A DNA stretch of 64,000 nt. It comes from Palsa-504 sp963744575. GTDB taxonomy: Bacteria > Actinomycetota > Actinomycetes > Streptosporangiales > Streptosporangiaceae. Below the pieces are notes generated by a model. That model was not told the DNA's origin. It made no database searches and worked only from the letters and a program-made list of their open reading frames with translations. Shown here in pieces: positions 49,242-57,055 of this stretch. Location: NCBI GenBank assembly GCA_963744575.1, contig CAVUUF010000025.1, forward strand, positions 186,001-250,000, in the 5' to 3' direction. Made by a program: the position numbers and the translations under genes. Every line of letters starts with the position of its first letter. The stretch's first letter is position 1.

Positions 49242-50084
49242 TCATTCCTCGGTGGTCAGGCCCTCGCGGAGCTGGGTAAGGGTGCGGGCGAGCAGCCGGG
49301 ACACGTGCATCTGGGAGATGCCCAGCTCGGCCGCGATCTGGGACTGGGTCATGTTGCCGAAGAAGCGCAGCAGCAGGATCTTCTTCTCGCGCGGCGGCAA
49401 CTGCTCGAGCAGCGGCTTGAGCGACTCACGGTACTCCACGCCTTCCAGCGCGTCGTCGAGTATGCCGAGCGAGTCGGCCACCGCGGGCGCGTCCTCGTCG
49501 CCGGAGTCGGGGGCGTCCAGCGAGACGGTGGAGTAGGCGTTGGCCGATTCCAGGCCCTCGAGTACCTCTTCCTCGCTCATCTGCAGGTGGGCCGCGAGCT
49601 CGGAAACCGTGGGCGCACGGCCCTCGCGCTGGGCCAGGTCGCCGACGGCCTTGGTCAGGGACAGCTTGAGTTCCTGCAGGCGGCGCGGCACGCGAACGGC
49701 CCAGCCCTTGTCCCGGAAGTGCCGCTTGATCTCGCCCACGATGGTGGGCGTGGCGTAGGTGGAGAACTCCACCCCGCGCTCGAGGTCGAACCGGTCGATC
49801 GACTTGATCAGCCCGATGGTGGCGACCTGGGTCAGGTCGTCGAGCCATTCGCCGCGGTTGCGGAACCGGCGCGCGAGGTACTCCACCAGCGGCAGGTGCA
49901 GCTCGACCAGGTAGCCCCGGATCCGCGCCCGCTCCGGGTCCTCCGGCGGCAGCTCCGCCAGCCGCTCGAACAGCTCCCGGGCCCGCGCCCGGTCCGGTGA
50001 GGAGTGCTCGATCCGGACGGTTTCGGCGGTCGCCTGGACAACCTCGAAGTCCTCGGTCACCTGGACCTCGAATTCGCTGCTCAC
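49242..50084 (-). CDS. sigF: SigB/SigF/SigG-family RNA polymerase sigma factor
   Basis: A 280-residue group-III sigma factor with regions 2, 3 and 4: L-P-L-V-E-Y-L-A-R-R-F, the core-binding D-D-L-T-Q-V-A-T-I-G-L-I-K-S-I-D-R-F-D, S-T-Y-A-T-P-T-I-V-G-E-I-K-R-H-F-R-D, an intact region 3 (P-T-V-S-E-L-A-A-H-L) and region 4 with M-T-Q-S-Q-I-A-A-E-L-G-I-S-Q-M-H-V-S-R-L. This is the general-stress/sporulation class of actinobacteria; which paralogue is not certain. Its ATG overlaps the rsbW-like stop by 4 bp, so it is made with its antagonist. Confidence 0.9.
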   Translation of the reverse strand: MSSEFEVQVTEDFEVVQATAETVRIEHSSPDRARARELFERLAELPPEDPERARIRGYLVELHLPLVEYLARRFRNRGEWLDDLTQVATIGLIKSIDRFDLERGVEFSTYATPTIVGEIKRHFRDKGWAVRVPRRLQELKLSLTKAVGDLAQREGRAPTVSELAAHLQMSEEEVLEGLESANAYSTVSLDAPDSGDEDAPAVADSLGILDDALEGVEYRESLKPLLEQLPPREKKILLLRFFGNMTQSQIAAELGISQMHVSRLLARTLTQLREGLTTEE

Positions 50085-50554
50085 CCGGAGTTCCCTGCTA
50101 CCCCGGACCCGGGACTCAGGTTCTCCCTCCGCTTGCGCAGCACGATGGAGACCTGGTCGTCGTCACCGAGCCGGGAATCGACCGTCCCGGCCAGGGCGGA
50201 CAGCACGGTCCAGGCGAACGTGTCCTTGGCGGGGATGCGCGGCTCCGCGGCGGTCACCGACACGGTGATCGTCATCTCCTCGTCGCCGAGGTCGAAGGCG
50301 CATTCCAGGTTGGTGCCCGGTATGGCCTGGGAGAGCAGCATCGCGCAGGCCTCGTCCACGGCGATGCGCAGGTCCTCGATCTCGTCCAGCGTGAAGTCGA
50401 GCCGGGCGGCCAGGCCCGCCGTCGCCGTCCGCAGCACGGACAGGTAGGCGCCCTCGGCGGGCATGCCGACCGTCACGTGGTCTGGGGTGGTCTCGCGACC
50501 CCGCTGGCCCGGCACGGACCCGGAGACGGTCGTCGCGGCGGTGTCCTCGGTCAC
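50081..50554 (-). CDS. rsbW: RsbW-like anti-sigma factor (serine kinase ATPase fold)
   Basis: A 157-residue GHKL-fold protein: L-S-V-L-R-T-A-T-A-G-L-A near 38-50, the N-box-like helix E-I-E-D-L-R-I-A-V-D-E-A-C-A-M-L near 60-75, and C-terminal strands with V-S-I-V-L-R-K-R. The N-box asparagine is replaced by D-E-A-C, the usual form for actinobacterial sigma-F antagonists. It should hold the neighbouring sigma factor and phosphorylate an RsbV antagonist, not present here; the SpoIIE-type phosphatase gene at 15769 could act in the same network. Coupled to sigF by overlap. Confidence 0.85.
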   Translation of the reverse strand: MTEDTAATTVSGSVPGQRGRETTPDHVTVGMPAEGAYLSVLRTATAGLAARLDFTLDEIEDLRIAVDEACAMLLSQAIPGTNLECAFDLGDEEMTITVSVTAAEPRIPAKDTFAWTVLSALAGTVDSRLGDDDQVSIVLRKRRENLSPGSGVAGNSG

Positions 50555-50740
50555 GTGCCTCCTCCGGCCAGCCGGTCCTGGGTAACGCTCACGGAAGCAA
50601 CCTACCGCCCCCGGCCCAGGACGAGAAACGCGCCGCGCCTTCCGGGACGCCGCGAAACCCAGGCCTCATGTGGCACGCACCATCCGCCCCGTCACCACCC
50701 CCCGCCACAGCGCAACACGCTCCGCGCGGCTGGGTTACGT

Positions 50741-50788
50741 ATGGATGTGGCAACCTGCACGTTCTATTGTGCAGGTTGCCACATCCAT
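50741..50788. repeat. Perfect 20-bp inverted repeat with 8-nt loop
   Basis: The arms at 50741-50760 (ATGGATGTGGCAACCTGCAC) and 50769-50788 are exact reverse complements, with GTTCTATT between. It lies in the gap between the rsbW-like gene and the sodN 3' end (50555-50835), where no gene is seen. The ATGTGGCA core is shared with the repeats at 11253 and, in complement, 29888. It is suited to terminate sodN (leftward), to act as a repressor site, or to be a small mobile repeat. Confidence 0.85.
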
Positions 50789-50835
50789 GACAATCCAGGC
50801 GCGGGTCACCGCGCTGGGCGGGCCCGCGGTGGCGG

Positions 50836-51243
50836 CTAACCCTGCTTGGTCTCCCAGAAGATCTTGCTGATCTCCTCGATTTTGGCCAGCAGTTCGTCCG
50901 CCTTGGCCGGGTCGGTGCTGCCCTTGGTCCCCGAAGCCCCGGCGAGCTTGGTGGCCTCGTTGAACAGCTGGTGCAGCTGCGGGTACTTCTCGAAGTGCGG
51001 CGGCTTGAAGTAGTCGGTCCACAGCACCCACAGGTGGTGCTTGACCAGCTCGGAGCGCTGTTCCTTGATGATCAGCGCGCGGGCGCGGAACTCGGGGTCC
51101 GTGTTCTGCTGGTACTTCTCCGCGATACCCTTGACCGATTCCGCCTCGATCCGGGCCTGCGCCGGGTCGTATACTCCGCACGGCAGGTCGCAGTGGGCGT
51201 GGGCGGTGGCCTTCGGCTCGAGCAGGCGTGTGAGCAGCCTCAT
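50836..51243 (-). CDS. sodN: Nickel superoxide dismutase precursor
   Basis: A 135-residue protein. The N-terminal nickel hook H-C-D-L-P-C-G-V-Y-D-P is present. Maturation before His17 (cutting after A-H-A) would remove a 16-residue propeptide and expose the His1/Cys2/Cys6 nickel ligands. The rest is the helical bundle (A-L-I-I-K-E-Q-R-S-E-L-V-K-H-H-L-W-V-L-W-T-D-Y-F in part). It removes superoxide. It is divergent from its maturation protease gene by 77 bp, the standard sodN-sodX arrangement. Confidence 0.97.
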   Translation of the reverse strand: MRLLTRLLEPKATAHAHCDLPCGVYDPAQARIEAESVKGIAEKYQQNTDPEFRARALIIKEQRSELVKHHLWVLWTDYFKPPHFEKYPQLHQLFNEATKLAGASGTKGSTDPAKADELLAKIEEISKIFWETKQG

Positions 51244-51320
51244 CGATTCCCTTTCTCCAGCTTGGTGACTTGCAGACCCGACCCTACCCCTGCGTCCTGC
51301 GCCAACACCTGGAGGGATCC

Positions 51321-51764
51321 GTGCACTGGCCCATCACGCGGGTTAAGGTCGCCGAACGGTCCATGGAACCCGCCCTGCGTCCCGGCGACTGGCTGCTGGT
51401 CCGCCGCACCCGCCGGATCCGCCCCGGCCAGATCGTCCTGGCCACGCACCCGGGCCGCCCAGAACTGCTCATCGTCAAGCGCGCCGCCCGCCGGGTCGAC
51501 GGCGGGTGGTGGCTCGAATCGGACAACCCCGGGGCCGGCGCGGTGGATAGCCGCCGGTTCGGGCCGGTGCCCGAACCGCTCGTCCAGGGCTGCGTCCTGG
51601 GCCGCTACTGGCGCCCCCGGATTTTTTTATACCGAACGGGGAGGGTGTCACGCCCCGCGCACACGCCGAGCGGCCCCGCCGGGCGACGGGGCCGCTCGCG
51701 TACCCCGGAACTCAGTGGTGAATGCCGGTGTCCGGCAGCTCTTCCTCTCCGCTTTGCCGGTTGA
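51321..51764 (+). CDS. sodX: Nickel-type SOD maturation protease (S26 signal-peptidase family)
   Basis: A 147-residue frame. The first 105 residues match SodX: V-A-E-R-S-M-E-P-A-L-R-P-G-D-W-L-L-V near 11-28 with the catalytic serine (S-M-E-P), R-P-G-Q-I-V-L-A-T-H-P near 36, the V-K-R-A-A-R lysine region near 54, and D-N-P-G-A-G-A-V-D-S-R near 71-81. Unlike typical signal peptidases it has no membrane anchor. It would trim SodN. The last 40 residues (after F-L-Y-R-T) look non-native and may result from a lost stop. GTG 51321 follows GGAGGG. It is divergent from sodN. Confidence 0.88.
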   Translation: MHWPITRVKVAERSMEPALRPGDWLLVRRTRRIRPGQIVLATHPGRPELLIVKRAARRVDGGWWLESDNPGAGAVDSRRFGPVPEPLVQGCVLGRYWRPRIFLYRTGRVSRPAHTPSGPAGRRGRSRTPELSGECRCPAALPLRFAG

Positions 51765-51890
51765 CCAGCAGGAGCATTTCCTCGCGCGGCAGCTTGGTGC
51801 GCATCGCCCAGAACCAGATGATCAGGCTGAACACAGAGGCTCGGCCAGTAGTAGGAGGCGTACTGCGTGAACGCGAAGCACTCGATCGGC
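51712..51890 (-). pseudogene. Amino-acid permease C-terminal remnant
   Basis: On the minus strand, two overlapping frames give P-I-E-C-F-A-F-T-Q-Y-A-S-Y-Y-W-P and then A-S-V-F-S-L-I-I-W-F-W-A-M-R-T-K-L-P-R-E-E-M, ending E-E-E-L-P-D-T-G-I-H-H at 51712. The second stretch resembles the end of the permease encoded on the opposite strand (F-S-L-A-I-F-Y-W-A-V-R-S-T-L-P-R-E-K). It is the tail of a second APC permease with an internal frameshift and no front part. It overlaps the non-native end of sodX. Confidence 0.6.
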
Positions 51891-52033
51891 GCGATTGGCC
51901 CGGTTCATGCAGCGGTTGGTATGTGCATAACACCGGCACTAGGGGAACAATGCAGCACATCGGGCCAACTGTCTGCCGGTCGGTTCCCGAGGCTGCTTGT
52001 GAGCTTGCCGGGCGAGCATATGGGAGGAAAACA

Positions 52034-53712
52034 ATGGCGACGACCTCTCCTGGTGTCAGGCCAACGGAATCCGGCGAGAACCATCTCCACCGGGCGGTCG
52101 GGCTTCGCGGGCTCACCATGATCTCGCTGGGCTCCATCATCGGGTCGGGCTGGCTCCTCGGTGCCCTCACCGCGGCCAAGGTGGCCGGCGGCGCATCGAT
52201 CATCTCGTGGATCCTGGCCGGCCTCGTCCTGGGGCTGCTGGCGCTGGTCCACGCGGAACTCGGGTCCACGTACCCGGTATCCGGCGGGACCGCCAGGTTC
52301 CCGTTCATGGCCTTCGGCGCGCTCGGCGGGTTCACCGGCGGCTGGATGGCCTGGCTGCAGGCCGTGACGATCGCGCCGATCGAGGTCGAGGCGACGCTCG
52401 GCTACCTCAACTCGAAGTTCGACATAGGCCTCGTCAGAGCCAACGGCACGCTGGACCCCAAGGGTATCGCGGTCGGCGCCGGGTTCCTGCTCATCTTCTC
52501 GATCATCAACACGATGGGCGTGAAGTGGCTGGCCGAGACCAATTCCATCGCCGTCATCTGGAAGATCGCGATCCCGCTGATCACGATCGTCGCGCTGATG
52601 GTCGCGGTGACCCACTGGGGTAACTTCACCGCCGGCGGCGGATTCGCCCCCTACGGGTTCCACGGGATCTTCGCGGCCCTCCCGCTCGGCATCATCTTCG
52701 CGGCCGAGGGATTCGAGCAGGCCATCCAGGTCGGCGGCGAGGCCGAGAACCCGCAGCGGAACATCCCCCGCGCGGTGATCATGTCCATGATCATCGGGAT
52801 CGTCATCTACCTGCTGCTCGAGGTCGCGTTCATCACCGCGCTCAATCCGGCCAGCCTGACGCACGGCTGGTCGGCTCCGATCAGCGGCGTCAAGGCGTTC
52901 GGTCCCTACGCGACGCTGGCCACCACGGCGGGCCTGGGCTGGCTGTCCACGCTGCTCATCATCGACGCGGTGATATCGCCGCCGGCACCGGACTGGTCTA
53001 CATCGGGACGTCCTCCCGCCTGTCGTACGGCCTGGGCAAGAACGGCTACTTCCCCAGGATCATCAGCCAGATCAGCAGGCGCGGCGTCCCGTTCGTCTCC
53101 ATCGTCATCGCGTTCGTGGTCGGCATGCTGGTCTTCCTGCCCTTCCCCAGCTGGAGCGGCCTGGTCGGGCTGGTCACCTCGGCCACCGTGATCATGTACG
53201 CGATGGCCCCGCCGACCCTGGCCGGACTGCGGCGCGGGGACCCCGACCGGCCCCGGGGCTACCGGCTGCCCGCCGCGGGCGTGCTCTGCCCGCTCGCGTT
53301 CATCTGCGCGGACCTCATCGTGTACTTCGCCGGCTTCAGCACGATCTTCTGGCTCTACGTGCTGGTCGCCATCGGCTTCATCGCCTTCGCCCTTTACCAG
53401 GCGGCCCTGCCGGCGGCACGCCGGACAGTCATCGACTGGCACGCGGCAGTGTGGATCCTGCCGTGGCTGGCCGGCCTCATCATCATCTCCTGGCTGGGCC
53501 GCTACGACGGCTCGCCGCCCACGGTGTTCGGCGTGACCCTGCTGGCCACCAAGCACCTCCCGAACTGGTGGGACCTTGTTGTCATCGCCGCCTTCAGCCT
53601 GGCGATCTTCTACTGGGCCGTGCGGAGCACCCTGCCGCGCGAGAAGATCCGCGTGGCCGTCGAGGAGGTGGAGAGCGAGGCGTCCATCGAACTGGACACG
53701 CCGCTCCTCTGA
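52034..53712 (+). pseudogene. APC-superfamily amino-acid permease with a frameshift
   Basis: ATG 52034 (after GGGAGGAAAAC) begins a permease of 559 or so residues with about 12 spans: L-R-G-L-T-M-I-S-L-G-S-I-I-G-S-G-W-L-L-G near 27, F-P-F-M-A-F-G-A-L-G-G-F near 95, A-E-G-F-E-Q-A-I-Q-V-G-G-E near 235. At about 52979 (I-S-P-P, then unrelated residues) the frame is lost. The next frame carries A-G-T-G-L-V-Y-I-G-T-S-S-R-L through to L-D-T-P-L-L at 53712. One extra base at this point restores the protein. A strong terminator follows. Decay or sequence error cannot be told apart. Confidence 0.82.
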
Positions 53713-53720
53713 TACACCAA

Positions 53721-53755
53721 GGCGGGGACCGGACCTTTCCGGTCCGGCCCCCGCC
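53721..53755 (+). terminator. Strong rho-independent-like terminator after the permease
   Basis: A 15-bp GC stem with one mismatch (GGCGGGGACCGGACC / GGTCCGGCCCCCGCC) and a 5-nt loop TTTCC begins 8 bp after the permease stop and is followed by GTTTG. This is among the best terminators in the window. Confidence 0.85.
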
Positions 53756-53777
53756 GTTTGCGCGGCTCCTGGCCGTG

Positions 53778-53900
53778 TCAGTCTTCGCCCCTGACGACGA
53801 CGACTGGGCAGTGCGCCTGGTGCACGGCGTGCGTCGACACCGAGCCCATGAGCATGCCGCGGAAGGCTCCCGCCGCGTTCCCGGGGCCCCTGCCGGCCGC
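53778..53900 (-). pseudogene. Universal stress protein C-terminal remnant
   Basis: Reading leftward, A-F-R-G-M-L-M-G-S-V-S-T-H-A-V-H-Q-A-H-C-P-V-V-V-V-R-G is the unmistakable last strand and helix of a UspA-family protein, ending at TGA 53778-53780. The upstream ATP-binding part is absent; homology fades near 53890. It is a stump left between the permease terminator and the CGNR gene. Confidence 0.65.
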
Positions 53901-53924
53901 TGGCGGCAGACCGGACCGGCCGCG

Positions 53925-54503
53925 CTAGGCGGTGACCGTCGGCACCTTCGCATCTCCGTCGTCCTCGCCGCGCTTGCGGGCGCGATACGCGGCCACGTTG
54001 GCCCGGTTCGTGCAGCGGTCGGAGCAGTAGCGCCGGGTGTTGCTGGTGCTGGTGTCGATGAACACGCCCTGGCAGCCGGCCGCCTGGCAGATGCCGAACC
54101 GGTCGATGCCCGCGTCGGTCAGCCGGACGGCCAGGCCCATCACCGCGCCGGCCGCATACTTGTCCGCGACCGAACCGCTCTCGGTGTAGTGCACGTGCCA
54201 GGGCTGGCCGTCGTGGCCGGACAGCTGCGGGTGCACGGGATGCTGGATGAGCAGCGCGTTCAGCCGGGCGGCGGCGTCCTCGCCGTCGCCGTCGGCGCAG
54301 GCCACGAAGAAGGCACGGAGCTCCGTGCGCAGGCTGCGCAGCGAATCGAGGTCGCTGCGGCTCACCCCCTGGTTGAGGTGCTCACGGTCGGCGACAAGCG
54401 CACGCAACCCGTCCAGGCTGGCGAGCCTGTCACCGTCCTCGCCCCCGGCGCCGGCCGTGTTGACCAGCCGGACCGCGAGCTCAGCGTAGGAGTTGAGGTC
54501 CAC
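53925..54503 (-). CDS. CGNR zinc-finger domain protein (ABATE/CGNR regulator type)
   Basis: A 192-residue protein. Residues about 1-130 form an ABATE-like domain (L-N-S-Y-A-E-L-A-V-R-L-V-N-T at the start). The C-terminal zinc finger is C-Q-A-A-G-C-Q-G-V-F-I-D-T, then R-R-Y-C-S-D-R-C-T-N-R, with C-T-N-R in place of the family's CGNR. It probably binds DNA. GTG 54501-54503 gives the expected D-L-N-S-Y start. A GTGTAAT/ATTACAC inverted repeat lies 43 bp upstream and is divergent from the oxidoreductase gene. Confidence 0.85.
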   Translation of the reverse strand: MDLNSYAELAVRLVNTAGAGGEDGDRLASLDGLRALVADREHLNQGVSRSDLDSLRSLRTELRAFFVACADGDGEDAAARLNALLIQHPVHPQLSGHDGQPWHVHYTESGSVADKYAAGAVMGLAVRLTDAGIDRFGICQAAGCQGVFIDTSTSNTRRYCSDRCTNRANVAAYRARKRGEDDGDAKVPTVTA

Positions 54504-54545
54504 TCCCGTTCCCTGGCTGTCGTCCCAGTTACGGGGAAGTTGATC

Positions 54546-54580
54546 GTGTAATGGCCTGGGGCCGGTATCGAGTATTACAC
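54546..54580. promoter_or_regulatory. Inverted repeat between CGNR and oxidoreductase genes
   Basis: GTGTAAT at 54546-54552 and ATTACAC at 54574-54580 form a perfect 7-bp inverted repeat with a 21-bp spacer, in the divergent gap. It is a plausible operator for the CGNR protein, possibly also for the oxidoreductase. The spacing suits two adjacent turns of DNA. Confidence 0.35.
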
Positions 54581-54690
54581 CATCGGCGGGACAGACGCCA
54601 CCAGCAGGCCGGCGCCCCGTGGCAACTCGACTACACCGGCAATGCCGCTGAGCTACCCGCGAGCGGCGACGGGTGGGTAGGGTGTGGGAC

Positions 54691-55659
54691 ATGTTTGCCG
54701 CGACTGCCGCCCGTATCGACGCCGATGATCCGCTGTCCGGGCTCGAGCTCGGCGAGCGCCCGGAGCCGGCGGCCCCGGACGGGTGGACGACGGTGACGGT
54801 CAAAGCGGCCGCGCTCAACCATCATGATGTCTGGACGCTGCGCGGGGTGGGCATCCCCGCGGACCGGCTGCCGATCGTGCTCGGCTGCGACGCGGCCGGA
54901 TTCGACGAAGACGGCCGCGAGGTCGTGGTGCATGCGGTCATCGGCGACCCTGACGCGGGCGGCGGCGACGAAACCCTCGATCCGCGCCGGTCGCTGCTGT
55001 CCGAACGGCACGATGGCGTCTTCGCCGAGCGGGTCTGCGTGCCGCGCCGCAACCTGGTGCCGAAACCGTCGGCGCTGTCCTTCGAGCAGGCCGCCTGCCT
55101 GCCGACGGCGTACCTGACCGCGTACAAGATGCTGTTCGAGAAGTCCGGCGTCCAGCCCGGCGCGAGCCTGCTCGTGCAGGGCGCGGGCGGCGGGGTGGCG
55201 ACCGCGCTCATCCTGCTCGGCCGGGCGGCGGGCTACCGGGTGTGGGCGACCAGCCGCAGCGAGGCCAAGCGCGAACGGGCCCTCGAGCTCGGCGCCGACC
55301 AGGTCTTCCCGGCCGGGGCCCGGCTGCCGGAGCGGGTCAACGTGGTCATGGAGACCGTCGGGCAGGCCACCTGGGCGCATTCGGTCCGGTCGCTCAAGCC
55401 CGGCGGCCGGATCGTGATCGCGGGCGCGACCAGCGGCGATGCCCCGCAGGCCGAACTGACCCGGGTCTTCTTCAACCAGCTGACCGTGACCGGCTCGACC
55501 ATGGGCTCCCGCGACCAGCTGGGCCGGCTGGTCCGGTTCTGCGAGCAGACCGGGGTCCGCCCGCTGATCGACCGGGTGCTGCCGCTGGCGCAAGCCCGCG
55601 ACGGTTTCGCGGCCATGGTCGCGGGCGACCTGTTCGGCAAGGTCGTCTTTACGTCCTGA
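54691..55659 (+). CDS. Zinc-binding-type medium-chain dehydrogenase (quinone oxidoreductase-like)
   Basis: A 322-residue MDR enzyme. The GroES-like part has V-K-A-A-A-L-N-H-H-D-V-W-T-L-R-G near 35-50 and V-L-G-C-D-A-A-G near 62. The Rossmann part has L-V-Q-G-A-G-G-G-V-A-T-A near 168-179, then W-A-T-S-R-S-E-A-K-R near 192, which suggests NADPH use. The structural-zinc cysteines are missing, so it is likely a zinc-free member despite the family name. ATG 54691 is preferred to GTG 54673. Confidence 0.9.
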   Translation: MFAATAARIDADDPLSGLELGERPEPAAPDGWTTVTVKAAALNHHDVWTLRGVGIPADRLPIVLGCDAAGFDEDGREVVVHAVIGDPDAGGGDETLDPRRSLLSERHDGVFAERVCVPRRNLVPKPSALSFEQAACLPTAYLTAYKMLFEKSGVQPGASLLVQGAGGGVATALILLGRAAGYRVWATSRSEAKRERALELGADQVFPAGARLPERVNVVMETVGQATWAHSVRSLKPGGRIVIAGATSGDAPQAELTRVFFNQLTVTGSTMGSRDQLGRLVRFCEQTGVRPLIDRVLPLAQARDGFAAMVAGDLFGKVVFTS

Positions 55660-55662
55660 GGG

Positions 55663-56706
55663 CTATTCCTGCTTAGCGGAGTCGTCGGCCTTCGGTTCCT
55701 GACCCGGGTGGCCCGGACCGAAGATCTCGGACTTGATGCGCTCGAGCGCGTCTTCCAGGATGGCGCGCAGGTCGCCGATCACGTTCTCGCCGACTACCGA
55801 GGACTGCATGGCCAGCTTCCTCACGTCGGAGGTGAACTGGACGGCCAGCCGCTCCAGGTCGCGCAGCGTGCCGAAGTCGAGCGGCCCGGTCCAGCCGGAC
55901 CGGCTGCGCATCCGCGCCCAGTCCTCCCAGTTGAGCCGCCCGGGCCAGTCCGTCCAGCCCGGCCCGGGATCCCAGCTCCCGCCCCAGTCCTGGTCCTCGG
56001 CCCGGAACCGGGCGCCCGCCTGGGCGGCTTCGTTGCGAAGCCGCCGGGCCTGCTCGTGCACCCGCCAGGCCGCGTCGGAGCTCTGGTCGCCCAGCCTCTC
56101 GTTCCTGGGCCCTTCGTCCTGGGCCTCCTCGGCGGTCGCCTGCGCCCACTGCTCACGTGCATCCCCGCGGGGCTGCCGCGCTTGCTCGCGGGCCTGCTCC
56201 TTGGCCTGCCTGGCCTGGTCGCGGGCGTCTTCGCGGGCCTGCCTGGCCTGCTCCCTGGCCTCGTCCCTAGCCTGCCTGGCCTGCTCGCGGACGTCGGCGG
56301 CCGCGTCCCGGCCCACCCGGTGGGACTCGCGGGCCGCCCAGGTCAGCTCCTCGCGCAGGCTGCGCACGGTCTGCCTGACGTCCTCCCTGACCTCGCGGAC
56401 GATGTCGCTGACCGACGCGGACAGCTCTTCCTCGAGCTCGTCGAGCTCGTCGCTGCGGCTGCGCAGCTCCTCGCGGCCGGCTTCGGTGATCCGGTAGACC
56501 TTGCGCCCGTCCGCCTCGTCGTGCGTGACCAGGCCCTCTTCCTCGAGCCGGGCCAGCCGCGGGTAGATCGTGCCCGGCGAGGGCGAGTACACGCCCATGA
56601 ACCGGTCGCGCAGCAGCCGGATGACCTCATAGCCGTGCCTGGGCTCCTCGTCGAGGAGCCGCAGCAGGTACAGCCGGAGGCTGCCGTGGCGGAATACCGG
56701 ACTCAA
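55663..56706 (-). CDS. PadR family regulator with a long coiled-coil extension
   Basis: A 347-residue protein. Residues 1-85 are a PadR winged helix: L-Y-L-L-R-L-L-D-E-E-P-R-H-G-Y-E-V-I, then P-S-P-G-T-I-Y-P-R-L-A-R-L-E-E-E-G-L. A highly charged coiled coil follows, with tandem four- to eight-residue units (A-R-Q-A-R-D-E-A, R-E-Q-A) over residues 135-190, then a Trp-rich region (about 235-275). Start TTG 56706 overlaps the upstream stop (TTGA). In Streptomyces relatives the partner is a DUF4097 protein; here that partner is reduced to 66 codons. Confidence 0.88.
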   Translation of the reverse strand: MSPVFRHGSLRLYLLRLLDEEPRHGYEVIRLLRDRFMGVYSPSPGTIYPRLARLEEEGLVTHDEADGRKVYRITEAGREELRSRSDELDELEEELSASVSDIVREVREDVRQTVRSLREELTWAARESHRVGRDAAADVREQARQARDEAREQARQAREDARDQARQAKEQAREQARQPRGDAREQWAQATAEEAQDEGPRNERLGDQSSDAAWRVHEQARRLRNEAAQAGARFRAEDQDWGGSWDPGPGWTDWPGRLNWEDWARMRSRSGWTGPLDFGTLRDLERLAVQFTSDVRKLAMQSSVVGENVIGDLRAILEDALERIKSEIFGPGHPGQEPKADDSAKQE

Positions 56707-56903
56707 CTGGCCTCGCCTTCCATCTCATCCTTATTATCAGGCAGTTCGCCTGCCCGTACATCCTGCGGTGCCGTTCCGCGCCCGGCGCGTCGCAGCAGCA
56801 TCACCCGGCCGGACATGGTGTTCACCGAAACCTGCCCCGAGCCGGCGCCAAGGCTACCGCTGACGCTACGAGACGCCTCGATAGTCCACTGGGACATCGG
56901 CAT
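56703..56903 (-). pseudogene. Truncated DUF4097-family protein (66 codons)
   Basis: The frame from ATG 56903 gives M-P-M-S-Q-W-T-I-E then V-S-G-S-L-G-A-G-S-G-Q-V-S-V-N-T-M-S-G-R-V, ending in a charged tail. Full-length DUF4097 partners are about 280 residues; their start often reads M-x-x-W-x-I-E and their end has S-G-x-L-G-A-G-x-G...T-V-S-G. This looks like a start joined to an end by a large deletion. The frame and the overlap with padR are kept, so it may still serve translation of padR. Confidence 0.5.
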
Positions 56904-56942
56904 TCCACCCGTCCTTCCCCGCGGCCCGGTCGGTACACCTAA

Positions 56943-56978
56943 CGATATATCTCATCCTGGCAAAGTCAAGATGTATCG
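56943..56978. promoter_or_regulatory. Inverted repeat upstream of the DUF4097/PadR genes
   Basis: CGATATATCT at 56943-56952 and AGATGTATCG at 56969-56978 form an inverted repeat (9 of 10 positions, 16-bp spacer) in a strikingly AT-rich patch 40 bp before the start at 56903. PadR proteins often bind such sites and repress themselves. CGATATAT may also hold the -10 region. Confidence 0.45.
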
Positions 56979-57055
56979 CGATTCACTCTCCAAGCCGGGC
57001 GCGGCGGGTCGGCGGGGCGGGGAAGCCGGGCCGTTCGGCGCGAAGGTCTTCGGGT

